Source of the DNA: Planctomycetota bacterium
GTDB taxonomy: Bacteria > Planctomycetota > UBA1135 > GCA-002686595
DNA length: 32,772 nt
Direction of reading: 5' to 3'
Assembly: GCA_026692705.1 (NCBI GenBank)
Contig: JAPLOE010000221.1
Location: 1-32,772, forward strand
Every line of letters begins with the position of its first letter. The first letter of the stretch is position 1. The position numbers were made by a program, and so were the translations under genes. Shown here in pieces: positions 24,686 through 32,691 of the stretch. Below the pieces are notes generated by a model, which searched no databases, was not told the DNA's origin, and saw only the letters and a list, made by a program, of their open reading frames with translations.

Positions 24686-25542
24686 CCGCGGCTCCCGCTG
24701 AGCAAAACGCCGCGGCTGGAGAGCTTGCGCACGCGGAACGCGCCCCACAGGCCCGCGCCGATCGCGCCGGCGAGCGGAGAGTTGTCGTGCATGCGAATCT
24801 CGATCGGAACCTGCTGTTCCGCAACGAGCTCCACGAGCGCCGCGCGCAGGCCTTCGTCGCGCGCGAGGCCACCGGTGACGAGCACCGGCCCGCGCGCCCC
24901 CGCCGACGTGAGCAGCTTGAGGTAGCGCCCCGCCATCGAAAGGTGGATGCCCTTCAGGATGTCGGGAATCGTGATGCCGCGCGACACCATGTTGATGACG
25001 TCGGTTTCCGCGAGCACGGCGCAGATCGACGAACACGTCTCCGGTTTCTGCGACTGCAGCGACAGCGGCCCGATCTCGTCGATCGTGACGCCGAGGTAGC
25101 GGCAGATGTTCTCGAGGAACTGGCCCGAACCCGACGCGCACTGGCTCGTCATGCGATGGCCGAGCACCTTCGCGCGCTCATCCATCAGCACAGCTCGCGC
25201 GTGCAGCGCGCCGATGTCCACGACGGCGCGCACGTCAGGGTCGAGGAACAGCCCTCCGCGGGCGTGCGTCGTCATGCCGTAGAAGTGGCCGGTGCGGCAC
25301 TCGACCTTCTCGCCTTCGCCGGTCGTCGCGATGTACTCGAGCTCGTCCCGTCGCAGGCCCGCGAGCGCGAGCGCCGCATCGAGCGTGCTGTCGACGACAT
25401 CGAGCGGATCTCGCCGCCGCAGGCGTTCCGTCGCTTGCCCGACGAGCTCGGCACCTTCGCTTCCACGATCGCGCAGAACCGCCACCTTGATCGCCGACGA
25501 CCCGACGTCGATGCCCGCCACACGCAGTTCGTTCGTCTTCAC
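24682..25542 (-). CDS. bcrD: Benzoyl-CoA reductase (class I, ATP-dependent) subunit D
   Basis: BcrD is one of two ASKHA-type ATPase subunits that drive electron transfer to the BcrBC active site, coupling two ATP per two-electron reduction of the aromatic ring. The 286-residue protein shows the phosphate-1 loop [13 protein letters not shown] (residues ~10-22), [14 protein letters not shown] (109-122) and the Fe-S cysteines C135 ([14 protein letters not shown]) and C174 ([16 protein letters not shown]), which ligate the cluster shared between the two ATPase subunits. TGGLARDEG near residue 230 is the adenosine loop. The start is taken as GTG at 25542, overlapping the bcrA stop (GTGA), which gives a length close to Thauera BcrD. 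An upstream in-frame start at 25590 would overlap bcrA by over 50 bases and is rejected. Confidence 0.93.
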   Translation of the reverse strand: MKTNELRVAGIDVGSSAIKVAVLRDRGSEGAELVGQATERLRRRDPLDVVDSTLDAALALAGLRRDELEYIATTGEGEKVECRTGHFYGMTTHARGGLFLDPDVRAVVDIGALHARAVLMDERAKVLGHRMTSQCASGSGQFLENICRYLGVTIDEIGPLSLQSQKPETCSSICAVLAETDVINMVSRGITIPDILKGIHLSMAGRYLKLLTSAGARGPVLVTGGLARDEGLRAALVELVAEQQVPIEIRMHDNSPLAGAIGAGLWGAFRVRKLSSRGVLLSGSRG

Positions 25543-26855
25543 GCCAGCACCTCCACGGGTTCCGCGTCCTGTCGGCTCACCTCGCGCCACGCGAACAGCG
25601 AAGCTCCAAGGGCGCCTGTGTAGATCGAATCGGGCGAGATGTTGAGCTTCCGCTCACCGTAGTTTTCCTTCACGAGCAAGCGCAGCGCCTTGACGGCTTC
25701 CGTGTTGCGCGCGACGCCGCCCGTGAACGTGAACTCGTCCTCGATGCCGCCGGAACGCGCGAGCAACGACATCGCGCGCAGGATGATCGCGCGGTGCAGG
25801 CCGGCGAGGATGTCCTCGCGCTTTTCGCCGAGCGAGAGCCGCTCGCGCAGCTCCGCTCCAGCGAAGACCGTGCAGGTCGAGTTGATGCGCACCGTGCGGC
25901 ACGACTTGCCAGCCATGGGGCCGAGCTCGTGCAGGCCGAGGTTCATCTCGTCCGCGATGTAGCCGAGGTAACGCCCGCAACCGGCCGCACAGCGGTCGTT
26001 CATCTGGAAGCTCGTGACGATGCCGTTCGCGTCGACCTGGATCGCCTTGGTGTCCTGGCCGCCGATGTCGAGCACCGTGCGCGTGCCCGGGAACATCGCG
26101 TGCGCGCCGAGCCCGTGGCACAGGATCTCGCTGCGAATGAGCTTCTCGGGGAACGGCAGGCGCTGGCGGCCGTAGCCGGTGCCGACGCCGAGGCGCTGCA
26201 CGAGTTCGATCGACAGCACCTTCGTCACCGCACGCTGCAGTGCCGGGTCGCCAGCCAGCACCATCGCCTTGCGTGCATGCGACTCGAACGTGCCGACGGC
26301 TTCGGTCGAGTTCTCGGTCTCGAGGATCGCCTTGTCGAACAGGCCGACGAGCGGATCGAACGCGTGGCTGCCCTCGCGTGCGATGCCTTCGGCGAGCTCG
26401 ACGTAGCGGCTGCCCGCCAGATCGCGGAAGAAATCGCTCTTGCGCGAGGCGCCGACGCGATAGAGCTCCGCGGTTTCCCCTTCCATCGTGCGCAAGATGC
26501 TCTCGAGCGCCGTGCGCGTTGCAGTGCCCATCCCGAGCCGCTCCACGTGCTGGAACAAGCTCGCGCGCAACGCCTCGAGCTGCGAGCGGTACTGCTGCTC
26601 GCGGAACGCGAGCTCAAAGCGGATCAGCAACTCGCGACGACGCTCCGCGTCGATTCCGTCGTGCTCCATCCGCCCGTCGATCAGCGAGAAGCGCGCGTTG
26701 ATGAGCGCTTCGCCGAGCGCGACCTTGCAGGCCACGTCGTAGTTGCTGCGGCTGTTGGTGATGCCGCGGCCGAGGATGCGGCGTTCGCCGTCGAGCACGA
26801 CCGCCTTGGTTGTCGTCGAGCCGAGATCGATGCCCACGCAGTAGTCGATCTTCAT
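25539..26855 (-). CDS. bcrA: Benzoyl-CoA reductase (class I) subunit A
   Basis: BcrA is the larger ATPase subunit of the benzoyl-CoA reductase activator module. The 438-residue protein has [16 protein letters not shown] (8-23), a lineage-specific helical insertion (~60-200), [10 protein letters not shown] (263-272), [15 protein letters not shown] with C289 as a bridging [4Fe-4S] ligand, and [13 protein letters not shown] with the second ligand C328. The adenosine motif FTGGVARN lies near residue 375. Length matches Thauera BcrA (~436). The presence of both the A and D ATPases, rather than one homodimeric activator, separates it from 2-hydroxyacyl-CoA dehydratase activators and supports a true benzoyl-CoA reductase. 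The start is 3 bases after the bcrB stop. Confidence 0.94.
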   Translation of the reverse strand: MKIDYCVGIDLGSTTTKAVVLDGERRILGRGITNSRSNYDVACKVALGEALINARFSLIDGRMEHDGIDAERRRELLIRFELAFREQQYRSQLEALRASLFQHVERLGMGTATRTALESILRTMEGETAELYRVGASRKSDFFRDLAGSRYVELAEGIAREGSHAFDPLVGLFDKAILETENSTEAVGTFESHARKAMVLAGDPALQRAVTKVLSIELVQRLGVGTGYGRQRLPFPEKLIRSEILCHGLGAHAMFPGTRTVLDIGGQDTKAIQVDANGIVTSFQMNDRCAAGCGRYLGYIADEMNLGLHELGPMAGKSCRTVRINSTCTVFAGAELRERLSLGEKREDILAGLHRAIILRAMSLLARSGGIEDEFTFTGGVARNTEAVKALRLLVKENYGERKLNISPDSIYTGALGASLFAWREVSRQDAEPVEVLA

Positions 26856-26858
26856 CGG

Positions 26859-28160
26859 CTAGGCGCCTCCCGCGCGCTTCTGCTCGATCATCTGGAAGTA
26901 CGACTCGAGCCGATTCTTGATGTTCGAGGCCGAGAAGTAGCGCGGGTCGACGAGATCGCTCTCGATGAAACCGCCGGGGCGGCCCGTGCGGCGCTCGACC
27001 TCGCGCAGGATCATCAGCTGCCCCGCACTGAACGAGTTGCAGCTCTTGACCGAGTTGATCAGGAACCCGTCCGCCGAGTACTCGCGCACGTAGCGTTCGA
27101 GCATCTGCACGCGCGTCGGCAAGTTGAGGTTCGTGTAGCAGCCCATGCAGTAGTCGGCGAGCGTCTCCAGCGGACGGTTCGGGTCGTGGCGGAAGCCGTT
27201 GTCGTAGACACCGCCCACCTTCGTGTACGTGGACGCGACGACGACCGCGCCTTCCTCCGCGAACATCTGCCAGAACTTGCGGAAGCTCGTCCAGTTCGGC
27301 GGGCCCTCGACCACGAGCCGATAGCGCTCGTTCTCGATCTCGCCATCGGGCGTCACCGGTCCCTTGCCGAGCGCGATGCGCTCCTCGATCTCCGCGCGCA
27401 GCTCGCGGTAGTACAGCACGGCATCCTGCGTGCCGCGGAAGGCCGTGAAGATCGGCCCGATGTAGTAGACACCGCCGAAATACGCGTCGATCGGCGACGG
27501 ACGACGCTTGGCGCTCTCGAGCACCCACACGAGATCCTCCTCCGCCTGCGCCGAGCGCGCGAGCCGCTCCTTCAGCGCTTCCTCGTCGTAGGCGCGCCCG
27601 CTGATGCGTTCGAGCGCCGGGATGACCTTCTTCTTGATCTGGTCGACGACGTACGTGCGCATCGAGTCCGTAACGACGCCGTCGCCCTGGTACGGCACGT
27701 GGAGCATTGCCACCGGCGCGTTGTACTCCTGCCCAAGCAGCTCGAACCACTTCAGGAACGTGAAGCAGCCCGTGTACGAGAGCAGCAGCAAGTCCGGATT
27801 CGGCAGGCGCTCGCCCGTCGGCCCGATGTTGCCCGACTTCAGCATGCCGATGTCGCACTTCACGTACGTGCAGACGTCCTCGCTGTGCCCAAGCTTCTCC
27901 GCGAGCCCGATGTAGTCGCGCGACTTGCCGCGCATGCCCGACTGCAGCGCGTTGATCTCCGGGAGCACCGGCAGGAGGCCGAAGCTGTCGATCAGCTCCG
28001 TCAGGTTGCCGGGCACGAAGGTGTACACGCACTTCTCGCCGCGCTCGGGCGCTTCCGCGAGCTTGCGGAAATGCTCGGCGATCATCGCCTTCTGGCGCTC
28101 CTGGCTCTGGTCCTTGAGAGCGGCGGCGGCCACGTTGCCGGGGGAAGCTTGTTTGCTCAT
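26859..28160 (-). CDS. bcrB: Benzoyl-CoA reductase (class I) subunit B
   Basis: BcrB pairs with BcrC to form the substrate-binding, ring-reducing module of the HgdB/FldB-type dehydratase superfamily. The 433-residue protein shows conserved cysteines at C102 (TYVKCDIG), C132 (YTGCFTFLKW), C338 and C341 (ADYCMGCYTNLN) and C374 (VKSCNSFS), a subset of which bind a [4Fe-4S] cluster. DAYFGGVYYIGPIF (225-238) and GGVYDNGFRHD are further family landmarks. The start is placed at the ATG 28160 because the GGAG upstream sits 9 bases away. The ATG at 28166, which overlaps the bcrC stop as ATGA, would add two residues with only a 3-base spacing and is an alternative. The gene is intact, unlike its partner bcrC. 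Confidence 0.93.
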   Translation of the reverse strand: MSKQASPGNVAAAALKDQSQERQKAMIAEHFRKLAEAPERGEKCVYTFVPGNLTELIDSFGLLPVLPEINALQSGMRGKSRDYIGLAEKLGHSEDVCTYVKCDIGMLKSGNIGPTGERLPNPDLLLLSYTGCFTFLKWFELLGQEYNAPVAMLHVPYQGDGVVTDSMRTYVVDQIKKKVIPALERISGRAYDEEALKERLARSAQAEEDLVWVLESAKRRPSPIDAYFGGVYYIGPIFTAFRGTQDAVLYYRELRAEIEERIALGKGPVTPDGEIENERYRLVVEGPPNWTSFRKFWQMFAEEGAVVVASTYTKVGGVYDNGFRHDPNRPLETLADYCMGCYTNLNLPTRVQMLERYVREYSADGFLINSVKSCNSFSAGQLMILREVERRTGRPGGFIESDLVDPRYFSASNIKNRLESYFQMIEQKRAGGA

Positions 28161-28162
28161 GG

Positions 28163-29252
28163 TCATTCGCTCCACAACTTGATCGAGTCGGCAAAGGTGC
28201 CCGCCTGCTCGCGGATCACCTGGAACTGCCCGGTGTTTCCCGCGTACTTGAAGCTCGTCCACGGGATGCCGGCGCGCTCGATCGCGGCGACGGCCATCGG
28301 CTGGTCGAGCAACGCCGGATCGCAGAAGCTCGGCGCGCAGAAGATCACGCCCTCGGCACCGCTGCGTTCGACACGCTCGACGAGCGCCTGGCCTTTCACC
28401 TGCTCGTCGATGTAGCGGATCGGGCTTGCGATGCCCTGCTTCAGGTACGCGAGCACGAGATCACCGAGCGGATCGGCACCGTCCGCGCGCACGTCGCCGG
28501 TGATCCAGCGGTGCACCTGCACGAAGTCGTCGTCGACGATGTAGCAGCCCGCGCGCTCGAGCGTGCGCAGGAGCCCCAGCGGCGGTTGCTCGCAGAACGA
28601 GCCCGCGAGCAACACCCGCGCCTGGTCCATGCTGCGCCGGTCCTCGTCGGCGAGCACGGCCTCGCGGTACTCGCGCAGCATCACGGTGTGCTCCTCCACC
28701 GGCAGCAAGTTGCCCGCGCGCAGCAGCAGGTACAGCTCGTGCGTCGGAACGCGCCAGGGTTCTTCGATGCGCAGGGAGTACAGACCCTCGACCAGCGCAC
28801 GGTTCTCGTTGTAGAGCGCGATCGACTTGCGCAGCGCCGCCGGTTCCAGCTTGCGGGCGCCGCGCTTGTGCAGCGCCTCCGCGATCTCCTCCAGCTCACG
28901 CCGGTTTCCACATCCCCGAGAGGTTGCGGATGACGTCGCAGGTCGCCGGGAAGAGCATGCCGTCGAGGCTGTCGAGCGCGCCGTTGAGGCCGAGCTCGAT
29001 CGTGCTGCGTGGCAGGTGGCAGATGTAGCTCTGGTAGTACGCGTCGCCGCGGATGATCTCGAGGTCGTCGCCGGCCCCCATCACTCCGACGGGCAGCACC
29101 CCCATCGCGTGCAGCAGCTCGCGCGGCACGTAGACCGGCATGAAGCCGATCGCGAGGCCGCCCGTGCGCGCCTTCCAGTCGCTCACGGCCGTGAAACGCA
29201 GGTCGCGGTAGAGCTCCTCCGCGCGCGCGAGAAGTCGTTCGAGGCCGCTCAT
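28163..29252 (-). pseudogene. bcrC: Benzoyl-CoA reductase (class I) subunit C, broken by a deletion/frameshift
   Basis: BcrC partners BcrB in the ring-reducing module. The N-terminal part (ATG at 29252, overlapping the dch stop) encodes FMPVYVPRELLHAMGVLP, YYQSYICHLPRSTIELGL (C78) and PATCDVIRNLSGMWK (C105), then hits TGA at 28896. The C-terminal part lies in another frame: hand translation of 28900 to 28709 gives RELEEIAEALHKR, ALYNENRALVEGLYSLR and EEPWRVPTHELYLLLRAG. These run without a stop into LPVEEHTVMLREY, GSFCEQPPL, GCYIVDDD and APSFCDPALL, ending at 28163. Compared from memory with Thauera BcrC, the two parts meet inside the GMWK region and lack about 30 conserved residues, a deletion of roughly 85-90 bases whose length is 3n+2. 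As read, no full-length BcrC can be made. Confidence 0.88.
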
Positions 29253-30022
29253 GAGTTGCTCCAGTTCGGCGCGCGCTTCTCGAGGAAGGCGCGGATTCCT
29301 TCGGTCGCGTCGTGCGTCGCCATCAGCTCGCGCAAGTAGCTCGCCTCGAGCCGGTCGAGCTCCGCGAAGAAGTGATCCTGATGGCGCCCGCGCAGCGCCT
29401 TGAACGCGTGAGCGAGGCTCGCCGCCGAGTGCTTCAGCAGGTGCTCGCTCGCGTACTTCAGCGCCGCCGCTTCCGGATCCTCGGCGAGCTCGTCGACGAG
29501 GCCCAAGCGCAACGCTTCTTCCGCACCGACGCTGCGCCCGCTCAGGCACAGGTCTTCCGCCGCCGCGCGCCCGATGCGTTCGGGCAGCACGAGCGAGGCC
29601 ACCGGCGCGAAGACGCCGAGCACGATCTCCGGCTGGCCGAGCTTCGCGTCGGTAGCCGCGAACAGGCGCGTGCAGAAGCTCGCGAGCTCGAGCCCGCCGC
29701 CCAGGCACTGGCCCCGCACCGCCGCGAGCACCGGCACTCCACTCGCCGCGATCGCCCGGAAAAGGCCGTGGAAACTGCGCAACATGCCGGCAACGGTCTG
29801 CGGCAGGTGCTCCTGCACCGACGCCCCGAACGAGAAGTGCGGGCCCGAGTGCGAGAGCACGATCACCTTGAGCCCCGCGGCCTCGCGCGCCTCGACGAAC
29901 ACGCGGCACAGCGCGTCGGTCATCGCCGCATCGATCACGTTGGCCTTCGGTCGATCGAGCCGGACGATCCACAGTCCTTCGCGCCGTTCGACCTTGACGG
30001 GACTTTCGACAGTCCTGTTCAC
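29249..30022 (-). CDS. dch: Cyclohexa-1,5-diene-1-carbonyl-CoA hydratase
   Basis: Dch adds water to the dienoyl-CoA product of benzoyl-CoA reductase, giving 6-hydroxycyclohex-1-ene-1-carbonyl-CoA. The 257-residue protein is a crotonase-fold enzyme with the Dch-type pattern HFSFGASVQEHLP (62-74) at the first oxyanion-hole strand, VRGQCLGGGLELASFC (102-117) at the second, and KLGQPEIVLGVFAPVASLVLPERIG. Ordinary enoyl-CoA hydratases have a Glu in the GA(D/E)-x-x-E segment, whereas GASVQEH here fits Dch. Length matches Thauera Dch (~258). Its stop overlaps the bcrC start (ATGA) and its own start overlaps the GNAT stop, so it is tightly coupled within the operon. Confidence 0.9.
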   Translation of the reverse strand: MNRTVESPVKVERREGLWIVRLDRPKANVIDAAMTDALCRVFVEAREAAGLKVIVLSHSGPHFSFGASVQEHLPQTVAGMLRSFHGLFRAIAASGVPVLAAVRGQCLGGGLELASFCTRLFAATDAKLGQPEIVLGVFAPVASLVLPERIGRAAAEDLCLSGRSVGAEEALRLGLVDELAEDPEAAALKYASEHLLKHSAASLAHAFKALRGRHQDHFFAELDRLEASYLRELMATHDATEGIRAFLEKRAPNWSNS

Positions 30023-30501
30023 GGTTGCGCCTCCTGCAAGGGCAGTTCGAGCTGGACGTAGGGGCCGCCGACGAAGCCGCTGGCCCGGAAGAACGAGAGG
30101 ACGGGAACGTCGTTGCGCGCGACCATCGTGCGCACCTTCGCGACGCCGAGCTCCGCGAAACGCGCGCGCGCGCGCTCGAGCAACGCCGAGGCCGTGCCGC
30201 GGCGCAGCGCGCGCTCGTCGACGCCGACCGCGAACACCCAGCCGCAGGCCTCGGAGCCGAACTCGACCTCGCGCACTTCGCCGAACAGATAACCGTCGAG
30301 CCCGCCGTCACCTTCCGCCGCGAGCCCGACGGTCGCGCGCGACGCTCCTGCGCCGCAGAAACGCTCGAAAGCGGCCTGCCAGTACGCCGGTTTCGCCTGC
30401 CCGCTGTGCGCCGCGTCGATGCGGATCACCTCGGGCAGGTCCGACACGACGAGCGCCCGCACGCGCGCCTCGACGGCCGTGCTCGCGCGTTCAGACTCCA
30501 T
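30019..30501 (-). CDS. GNAT-family N-acetyltransferase (paralog inside the operon)
   Basis: The 160-residue protein has the GNAT layout: VRALVVSDLPEVIRIDAAH, then the acetyl-CoA loop VGVDERALRRGTASALLERA (residues ~97-116; RRGTAS in place of Q/RxxGxG/A), and VLSFFRASGF near the C-terminus. It is paralogous to the GNAT at 23442-23948. The gene sits between oah and dch, overlapping oah by 11 bases and dch by 4, so it was inserted as a coupled cistron rather than placed at the operon edge. Its acceptor is unknown. Possible roles are control of an acyl-CoA ligase by lysine acetylation or acetylation of an aromatic amine; both are speculation. Confidence 0.78.
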   Translation of the reverse strand: MESERASTAVEARVRALVVSDLPEVIRIDAAHSGQAKPAYWQAAFERFCGAGASRATVGLAAEGDGGLDGYLFGEVREVEFGSEACGWVFAVGVDERALRRGTASALLERARARFAELGVAKVRTMVARNDVPVLSFFRASGFVGGPYVQLELPLQEAQP

Positions 30502-31606
30502 GGCAGGGCGCCGCTTCGCCGTGGGCCTTCCACAGCACCGCTTCGGTCAGCTCGTCGCCCCATGGCATGCCCTGCGCCTGCAGCTGCCGCAGCAGCAGGA
30601 AATCCGGCTCGCGGCACTCCTTGTTGCCTTCGTTGAAGGCGCGGAAGCCGGCGCGTCCTTCTGTCATCATGTTGAGCCCCAGCCACGCGCGGTTGGTCTC
30701 GCGGTTGCGATCCCAGTGCTCGAGCTTGTGCTTGCGCAGGCTCTCGATCGTCTTCGACAGGCAGTGCGGCATCGTCAGCGCAAGCGACGTCACGAGCCGA
30801 TCGATCTCCGTGTCGAGCAGCGACAGGTCGAGCTTCCCGCGCACGACGATTTCCTTCCCCGCCGCCGCCGCCGCGCCCGTCTTGAAGTCGCCGTAGACGA
30901 TGCGCCCCATCTCGTCGATCCAGCGCTCCGTGACGACCAGCGGATTGGGCACGAACTTTCCGTCGACCACGAGCGCCGGAACGACCGACGTGAGCAAGCC
31001 CAACCGCATCGCCATCGGCGCGCTCCACGGCTCGCACAGCGTGCAGCTCTGCATCGCGCGCTCGATGCCGACGAACAGCGGCAGGAAGTCCGTGCTGCCT
31101 CCGTCAGGCGCCGAACCATGCTTCGGCCCCGCTTGCCCAAAGCGCGCGAAGTCTTGCGCGACCGAGAAGTCACAGGCCATGCCGATCTCCTGCCCACCAC
31201 CGATGCGCATGCCGTTGACGCGATTGATCACCGGCTTGTCGCAGTGCAGGATCGCCGTGACCATGTCGTTGAAGAGCCGCATGTACTGGCGGTACTCCTC
31301 GGGCCGTCCGGCGTAGTACTCGGCGTATTCCTTGGTGTTTCCGCCCGTGCAGAAGGCCTTGTCCCCCGTGCCCGTGAACACCACCGCGACGCAGGCGCGA
31401 TCGTTCGACGCCTCGCGCATGGCGAGGATCACGCCCTTCACCATCTCGGTGGTGTAGGAGTTGAACTGCGTCGGGTTGTCGAGCCGGATGCGGTGCGCCC
31501 ACAGGCCGTCGACGGCCTTTCCGGCGGGATCGCGCACGGCGAGCTTCTCGACGACGAGTCCGGGAACGGTCGAGTGCGCAACGAGATCGTGGTTCTTGAA
31601 GTTCAT
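30491..31606 (-). CDS. oah: 6-oxocyclohex-1-ene-1-carbonyl-CoA hydrolase
   Basis: Oah is a crotonase-superfamily enzyme that hydrates 6-oxocyclohex-1-ene-1-carbonyl-CoA and cleaves the ring hydrolytically to 3-hydroxypimeloyl-CoA. The 371-residue product from the ATG at 31606 has the Oah-specific layout: LVVEKLAVRDPAGKAVDGLW, RLDNPTQFNSYTTEMVKGVI, VFTGTGDKAFCTGGNTKEYA (residues ~76-95, oxyanion hole), NGMRIGGGQEIGMACDF, and FARFGQAGPKHGSAPDGGST (~155-175). It continues ~100 residues past a standard crotonase, as expected for Oah (~375). A much longer frame starts at 31927, but it overlaps had and its added 107 residues are GC-rich nonsense, so 31606 is chosen, 5 bases after the had stop. Confidence 0.93.
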   Translation of the reverse strand: MNFKNHDLVAHSTVPGLVVEKLAVRDPAGKAVDGLWAHRIRLDNPTQFNSYTTEMVKGVILAMREASNDRACVAVVFTGTGDKAFCTGGNTKEYAEYYAGRPEEYRQYMRLFNDMVTAILHCDKPVINRVNGMRIGGGQEIGMACDFSVAQDFARFGQAGPKHGSAPDGGSTDFLPLFVGIERAMQSCTLCEPWSAPMAMRLGLLTSVVPALVVDGKFVPNPLVVTERWIDEMGRIVYGDFKTGAAAAAGKEIVVRGKLDLSLLDTEIDRLVTSLALTMPHCLSKTIESLRKHKLEHWDRNRETNRAWLGLNMMTEGRAGFRAFNEGNKECREPDFLLLRQLQAQGMPWGDELTEAVLWKAHGEAAPCHGV

Positions 31607-31611
31607 CGGGA

Positions 31612-32688
31612 TCAGGCCTGCGGGACGAGGACGATGCGGCGCGACGCCTTGTGCGCGTGCACGTCGGCGAAGCTCTGGTTGATCGAGGAAAGCGGGCGTT
31701 TTTCGGTGAACGGCAGCAGCGCGACCTTGCCCGAGAGCACGAGCTCGAGCGCCGCCGGATACAGCTCCGGCAGGCAGCCCCAGTTGCCGCTCGCCGTCGC
31801 GTCGAAGGCCATCAGGTTCGAGAGCCGCAGCTCGAGCTTTTTCGCCGTGAAGCCGACCACCCACAGGTGGCTGCCGTGCTCGACGAGCGAGAAGGCCGTG
31901 TTCTGGCCCGCGGTCGTGCCCGAGCACTCGAACAGGTTCCAGCGGTAGCTCGGGATGCCGTGGTCCTTCGCGAGCCCACGCACGGCATTGCGGATCGCCT
32001 TGAAGTCGAGCTCATCCGCACGCAGCGTCAGCGCCGCGCCATGTTGCGCCGCGAGCGCGAGCTTGCCCGCATCGATGTCGATCGCCGCGACCGTCGCTCC
32101 GCGCGCCGCCGCGATCTGCACGGCATAACCACCGACTCCACCGGCTCCCACGACGACCGCGAGATCGCCGGGCCCGAGCTTCGCGCGCTCGATCGCCTGG
32201 TACGGCGTCGTCACCGCGTCCGCGAGCACCGCCAGCGACGCGAGGTCGATTCCCGCGGGATTCTTGCGCGGATCCGCGAGGTCCGGCACCGGGCACAGGC
32301 CGAGCGCCGGCACGCGCACGTGCGTCGCGAATCCACCGTGCACGTCGTTGCCCGGGAAGATCTGCTTGGGGCAGATCGAGCCGTGCCCGCTCGCGCACGC
32401 GTCGCAGCTCCCGCAGGGCATCACCGCCGGCACGACGACCGCGCGCCCTTCCCACTCCTCCGCTCCCGGCCCGCATTCGACGACGACGCCGCTGATCTCG
32501 TGCCCCAGCGTCAACGGCAGCGCCTTGCGCGTCGGCACGCCGTCGTAGCAGTACCCCAGATCCGTGTGGCAGATGCCACAGCCCGCGACCTTGACGATCA
32601 CCTCGCCGCGCGCCGGGATTTCGGTGCGTTGCTCTTCGACCATGGGCTCGCCCTGAGCCCGGAACGTCCACGCGCGAAGCACGGCCAT
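31612..32688 (-). CDS. had: 6-hydroxycyclohex-1-ene-1-carbonyl-CoA dehydrogenase
   Basis: Had oxidises the alcohol made by Dch to 6-oxocyclohex-1-ene-1-carbonyl-CoA using NAD+. The 358-residue MDR-family protein shows GCGICHTDLGYCYDGV (36-51) with C37, C40 and H41, GHE (62-64), four structural zinc cysteines C92, C95, C98 and C106 in MPCGSCDACASGHGSICPKQ, and the Rossmann loop GAGGVGG (181-187). The wording YCYDGVPTRKALPLTLGHEISG is typical of the Had branch rather than ordinary alcohol dehydrogenases. ATG start at 32688, 3 bases after the upstream partial gene. Together with oah and dch it completes the three steps after ring reduction. Confidence 0.9.
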   Translation of the reverse strand: MAVLRAWTFRAQGEPMVEEQRTEIPARGEVIVKVAGCGICHTDLGYCYDGVPTRKALPLTLGHEISGVVVECGPGAEEWEGRAVVVPAVMPCGSCDACASGHGSICPKQIFPGNDVHGGFATHVRVPALGLCPVPDLADPRKNPAGIDLASLAVLADAVTTPYQAIERAKLGPGDLAVVVGAGGVGGYAVQIAAARGATVAAIDIDAGKLALAAQHGAALTLRADELDFKAIRNAVRGLAKDHGIPSYRWNLFECSGTTAGQNTAFSLVEHGSHLWVVGFTAKKLELRLSNLMAFDATASGNWGCLPELYPAALELVLSGKVALLPFTEKRPLSSINQSFADVHAHKASRRIVLVPQA

Positions 32689-32691
32689 CGG

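Noticed and set aside
28896-28915. Programmed ribosomal frameshift in bcrC
   Set aside because: No slippery heptamer or downstream structure fits, and shifting frame would still leave about 30 conserved residues missing.
31607-31927. N-terminal extension of oah to the start at 31927
   Set aside because: It would overlap had by over 300 bases, and the extra residues do not resemble any Oah; the ATG at 31606 gives the family length.
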